Below are positions 61,165 through 64,000 of a DNA stretch of 64,000 nt, piece by piece; position 1 is the stretch's first letter; each line of letters starts with the position of its first letter. The stretch lies in assembly GCF_051401765.1 (NCBI RefSeq), contig NC_135068.1:124001-188000 (forward strand), read 5' to 3'. The notes under the pieces were generated by a model. The model worked only from the letters and a program-made list of their open reading frames with translations, was not told the DNA's origin and did not search any database. This DNA comes from Calliopsis andreniformis. Taxonomy: Eukaryota > Arthropoda > Insecta > Hymenoptera > Andrenidae. A program made the position numbers and the translations under genes.

Positions 61165-64000
61165 CTTCTGGCGCTGACTTCTAAGGTCCGAGCCATTCGA
61201 CCTGGTGAAGCATCGCCTTAGTGTGAAGCCTATGTTGCCCGGAACGTAGAAATGACCATTACTTTCCCACTGGTTGCAATTATTTCTATTATACGATGGA
61301 AAAACTGTTGTACTTATATTGTATTTTATGATTTTGGCGTTGACTTCCTAGGCCCGAGCTATTCGTTCTGGTGAAGCATAGCCCAAGAGTGAAGACTAGG
61401 TTGCCCGGAACGTAGAAATGACCATTAGTTTCACACTGGTTGCAATTATTCCTTTGATACGATGGAAAAGCTGTTGCATTTATATTGTATTTTATGCTTC
61501 TGGCGTTGACTTCCAAGGCCGTAACTATTGGATCTGGTGGAGCATCGCCATAGAGTTAAGCATAGGTCGCCCGGAACGTAGAAATGACCATTACTTTCAT
61601 AGTGGTTGCAATTATTCCTTTAATACGATGGAAAAACTCTTGTATTGGTATTGTATTTTATGCTTCTGGCGTTTACTTCTAAGACTGAAACTATACGATC
61701 CGTTGGAGCAACGCCCTAGAGTGAAGCATAGGTTCCCCGGAACGTAGTAATGACCAATACTTTCACACTGGTTGCAATTATTCCTGTTATTCGATGAATA
61801 AACTGTTGTATTTTTATTGTACTTTATGCTTCTGGGGTGGCATCTAAGGCCCTGACAATTCAATGTGGTGGAGCAACGCCCTAGAGTGAAGCCTAGATTG
61901 CCCGGAACGTAGAAATGATCATTAGTTTCTCACTGGTTGCAATTATTCCTGTTATAGGAAGGAAAGACTGTTTATTTTTATTGTATTCTATGCTTCTGGC
62001 GCTGACTTCTAAGGCCCGAGCTATTCGATCTGGTGAAGCATCACCCTAGAGTGGAGATTAGGTTGCCGGAACGTAGAAATGATCATTACTTTCACACTGT
62101 TTGCAATTATTCCTGTTATACGATGGAGAAACTGTTGTATTTTTATTGTATTTTATGCTTCTGGCGTTGACATCTGAGGCCCAAACTATTCGATATGGTG
62201 CAGCAACGCCCTGGTGTGAAGCCCATGTTGCCTGGAACGTAGAAATGACCATTACTTTCACACTGGTTGCAATTATTCCTTTTATACGATGGAAAAACTG
62301 CTGTATTTATATTGTTTTTTATGCTTCTGGCGCTAAATTCTAAGGCCCTAACTCTTCGGTCTGGTGGAGCAATGCCCTAGAGTGAAGCCTAGGTTGCCCG
62401 GAACGTGGACATGACCATTAATTTCACACTAGTTGCAATTAGTCCTGTTATACGATGGAAAGAATGTTGCATTTTTATTGTATTTTATGCTTCTGGCGTT
62501 GACTGCTAAGGCCCTAACTATTCGGTCTGGTGAAGCAACGCCCTAGAGTGAAGCCTATGTTGTCCGGAACGTAGAAATGACCATTACATTCACACTCGTT
62601 GCAATTATTCCTTTTATACGCTGGTAAAACTGTTGTATTTTTATTGTATTTTATGCTTCTTGCGTTGACTTCTAAGGCCCGAGCTATTCGATCTGGTGAA
62701 GCATGAACCCAGTGTGTAGCCTAGGTTGCCCGGAACGTAGAAATGACGATTACTTTCACACTGGTTGCAATTATTCCGTTTATACGATGGAAAAACTGTT
62801 GTATTTATATTGTATTTTATGATTCTGGCGTTGACTTCCTAGGCCCGAGCTATTCGATCTGGTGAAGCATCGCCCAAGAGTGAAGACTAGGTTGCCCGGA
62901 ACGTAGAAATGACCATTACTTTCACACTTGTTGCAATTATTCCTTTTATACGATGGAAAAACTGCTGTATTTATATTGTACTTTATGCTTCTGGCGCTGA
63001 CTTCTAAGGCCCTAACTCTTCGATTTGGTGGAGCAATGCCCTAGAGTGAAGCCTAGGTTGCCCGGAACGCGGACATGAACATTAATTTCACACTACTTAC
63101 AATTACTCCTGTTATACGATGGAAAAACTGTTGTATTTTTATTGTATTTTATGCTTCTGGCGTTGACTTCTAAGGCTCGAACTATTTGATCTGGTGGAGC
63201 ATGGCTCTAGAGTGAAGTGTAGGTTGCACAGAACGTAGAAATGACCTTTACTTTCATTCTGGTTGCTTTTATTCCTGATATACGATGGAAAAACTGTTGT
63301 ATTTTTATTGTATTTTATGCTTCTGGCGCTGACTACTAAGGCCCTGAATATTCGATCTGGTGGAGCAACGCCCTAGTGTGAAGCCTAGGCTGTCAGGAAC
63401 GTTTAAATGACCATTACTTTCACAGTCGTTGCAATTATTCATTTTATACGATGGAAAAACTGTTGTATTTTTATTGTATTTTATGCTTCTGATGTTGACT
63501 TCTAAGGCCCGAGCTATTCGATCTAGTGAAGCATCTCACCAGACTGAAATTTTGGTTTCCCGGAACGTAGAAATGACCATTACTTTCCCACTGGTTGCAA
63601 TTATTTCTATTATACGATGGAAAAACTGTTGTATTTATATTGTATTTTATGCTTCTGGCGTTGACATCTAAGGCCCAAACTATTCGACGTGGTGGATCAA
63701 TGCCCCAGAGTGAAGCCTAGGTTGACGGGAACGTAGAAATAACCATTAATTTCACACTGGTTGCAATTACTCCAGTTATACGATGGAAAAACTGTTGTAT
63801 ATTTATTGTATTTTATGCTTCTGGCGTTGACTTCTAAGGTCCGAGATATTCAACCTGGTGAAGCATCGCCTTAGTGTGAAGCCTATGTTGCCCGGAACGT
63901 AGAAATGACCATTACTTTCACACTGGTTGCAATTATTCCGTTTATACGATGGAAAAACTGTTGTATTTATATTGTATTTTATGCTTTTGGCGTTGACTTC
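61165..64000 (+). repeat. Delta-type monomeric satellite with little higher-order order
   Basis: The last beta monomer gives way at about 61,165 (TTTTATGCTTCTGGCGCTGA) to about 17 monomers of delta type, all 165-166 bp and all in the same orientation. They share TTGCAATTATTCC, ACGATGGAAAAACTG and mostly TGTATTTTTATTGTATT, and no alpha, beta or gamma monomer appears among them. Neighbours differ by many scattered substitutions, unlike the near-identical distant copies to the left. Weak echoes remain: the monomer with GACTTCCTAGGCCCGAGCTA at 61,340 recurs at 62,831 (about 1,491 bp), and the one with GGTCCGAG at 61,185 recurs near 63,838 (about 2,654 bp). The array continues past the window. Confidence 0.85.
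62886..63051 (+). repeat. Delta-subtype monomer, reference copy (166 bp)
   Basis: Delta monomers have ATTACTTTCACAC followed by TTGCAATTATTCC, then TTTTATACGATGGAAAAACT and TGTATTTATATTGTA, and a 3' half such as TCGATTTGGTGGAGCAATGC. The marks separating it from gamma are TTGCAATTATT and ACGATGG. This type makes up essentially all of 61,165-64,000. Within the higher-order part it appears singly as a related form with TTTCGCACTGGTTGCAATTA and ACGATGGGAAATCTG. Confidence 0.82.

Larger units (their letters stand above)
1..64000 (+). repeat. Satellite array, ~166 bp monomer, ~386 copies
   Basis: The same unit recurs from the first base to the last. Equivalent points (the GGCG of the CTGGCGTTGAC segment, or the CCTAGG site) fall 166 bp apart, for example GGCG ending at 63660, 63826 and 63992, and CCTAGG-equivalent sites at 35216, 35382, 35548, 35714 and 35880. 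All copies face the same way; I found no inverted copy and no inserted element. A typical monomer is about 41% GC. Neighbouring monomers differ a good deal (roughly two thirds to three quarters identical by eye), whereas monomers many units apart can be nearly identical, which is the signature of higher-order repeats. Such arrays in eukaryotes usually form centromeric or heterochromatic blocks; that role here is inferred from structure alone. Confidence 0.97.

Noticed and set aside
1..64000. About 80 small open frames of 60-109 codons, mostly on the minus strand, with very similar products
   Set aside because: They sit at fixed phase in the satellite, recur with every duplication, overlap frames on the other strand, and are cut at arbitrary stops as subtypes change. 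The similarity between products reflects DNA homogenisation, not protein conservation. I call none of them genes.
1..64000. CRISPR array
   Set aside because: Repeats are contiguous 166 bp units without short constant repeats separated by unique spacers, and no cas genes are present.
1..64000. Human or primate alpha satellite (171 bp)
   Set aside because: Unit length is 166 bp and the monomer sequence does not resemble alpha satellite; no 17 bp CENP-B box matching NTTCGNNNNANNCGGGN was found in the monomers I read.
1..64000. Assignment to a particular known 166 bp satellite, such as a legume centromeric repeat
   Set aside because: Equal length is not evidence of identity. I cannot recall or compare the sequences here. 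A database search with the four reference monomers would decide.
1..64000. Telomeric or subtelomeric end repeats
   Set aside because: No runs of TTAGGG, TTTAGGG, TTAGG or similar short telomere units occur in the window.

Overview
The whole 64 kb window is satellite DNA. It is one uninterrupted head-to-tail array of a unit of about 166 bp, roughly 386 copies, all in the same orientation. I see no gene, RNA gene, transposon or other unique sequence in it. The short open frames on both strands recur with the repeat and I treat them as by-products of it. Array size, unit length and layered higher-order structure point to a eukaryotic chromosome, most likely a centromeric, pericentromeric or other heterochromatic block. 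The sequence does not match human alpha satellite as I know it, and I cannot name the species or the satellite family.

Unit structure. Each monomer has a GC-richer half (about 53% GC in a typical copy), carrying the most constant box (CCTAGGTTGCCCGGAACGT and the GAAATGACC after it), and an AT-rich half (about 26% GC). Most monomers fall into three subtypes, here called alpha, beta and gamma, that usually follow one another in that order, giving an underlying trimer of about 497-498 bp. A fourth type, delta, is scattered through the array and takes over at the right end. Most monomers are 166 bp; 165 and 162 bp variants serve as markers.

Layout. From 1 to about 10,450 lies a mosaic of partial long-range duplications (offsets 1,824, 3,484, 4,148, 4,316 and 7,800 bp). 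From about 10,450 to 44,100 the array is explained by five overlapping or nested tandem duplications of 41, 9, 35, 11 and 48 monomers (6,796, 1,490, 5,799, 1,821 and 7,953 bp). Their order can largely be read from which junctions were copied, and the sites move mostly rightward with time. From about 44,100 to 61,160 is a second mosaic with blocks repeated at 2,981, 3,811, 5,963, 6,792 and 12,096 bp, including a block of about 1,035 bp present four times. From about 61,165 to the end, higher-order repetition nearly vanishes and delta-type monomers that differ one from another follow each other, as expected at the edge of a higher-order array or between two arrays.

There is no gene network to describe. 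The interest lies in the array's history: layered amplification, apparent same-register replacement of short stretches between higher-order copies, a landmark monomer recurring eleven times, and the change to monomeric repeats. Coordinates of duplication edges were found by eye and are good to roughly 10-20 bases; copy identities are estimates from sampled lines.
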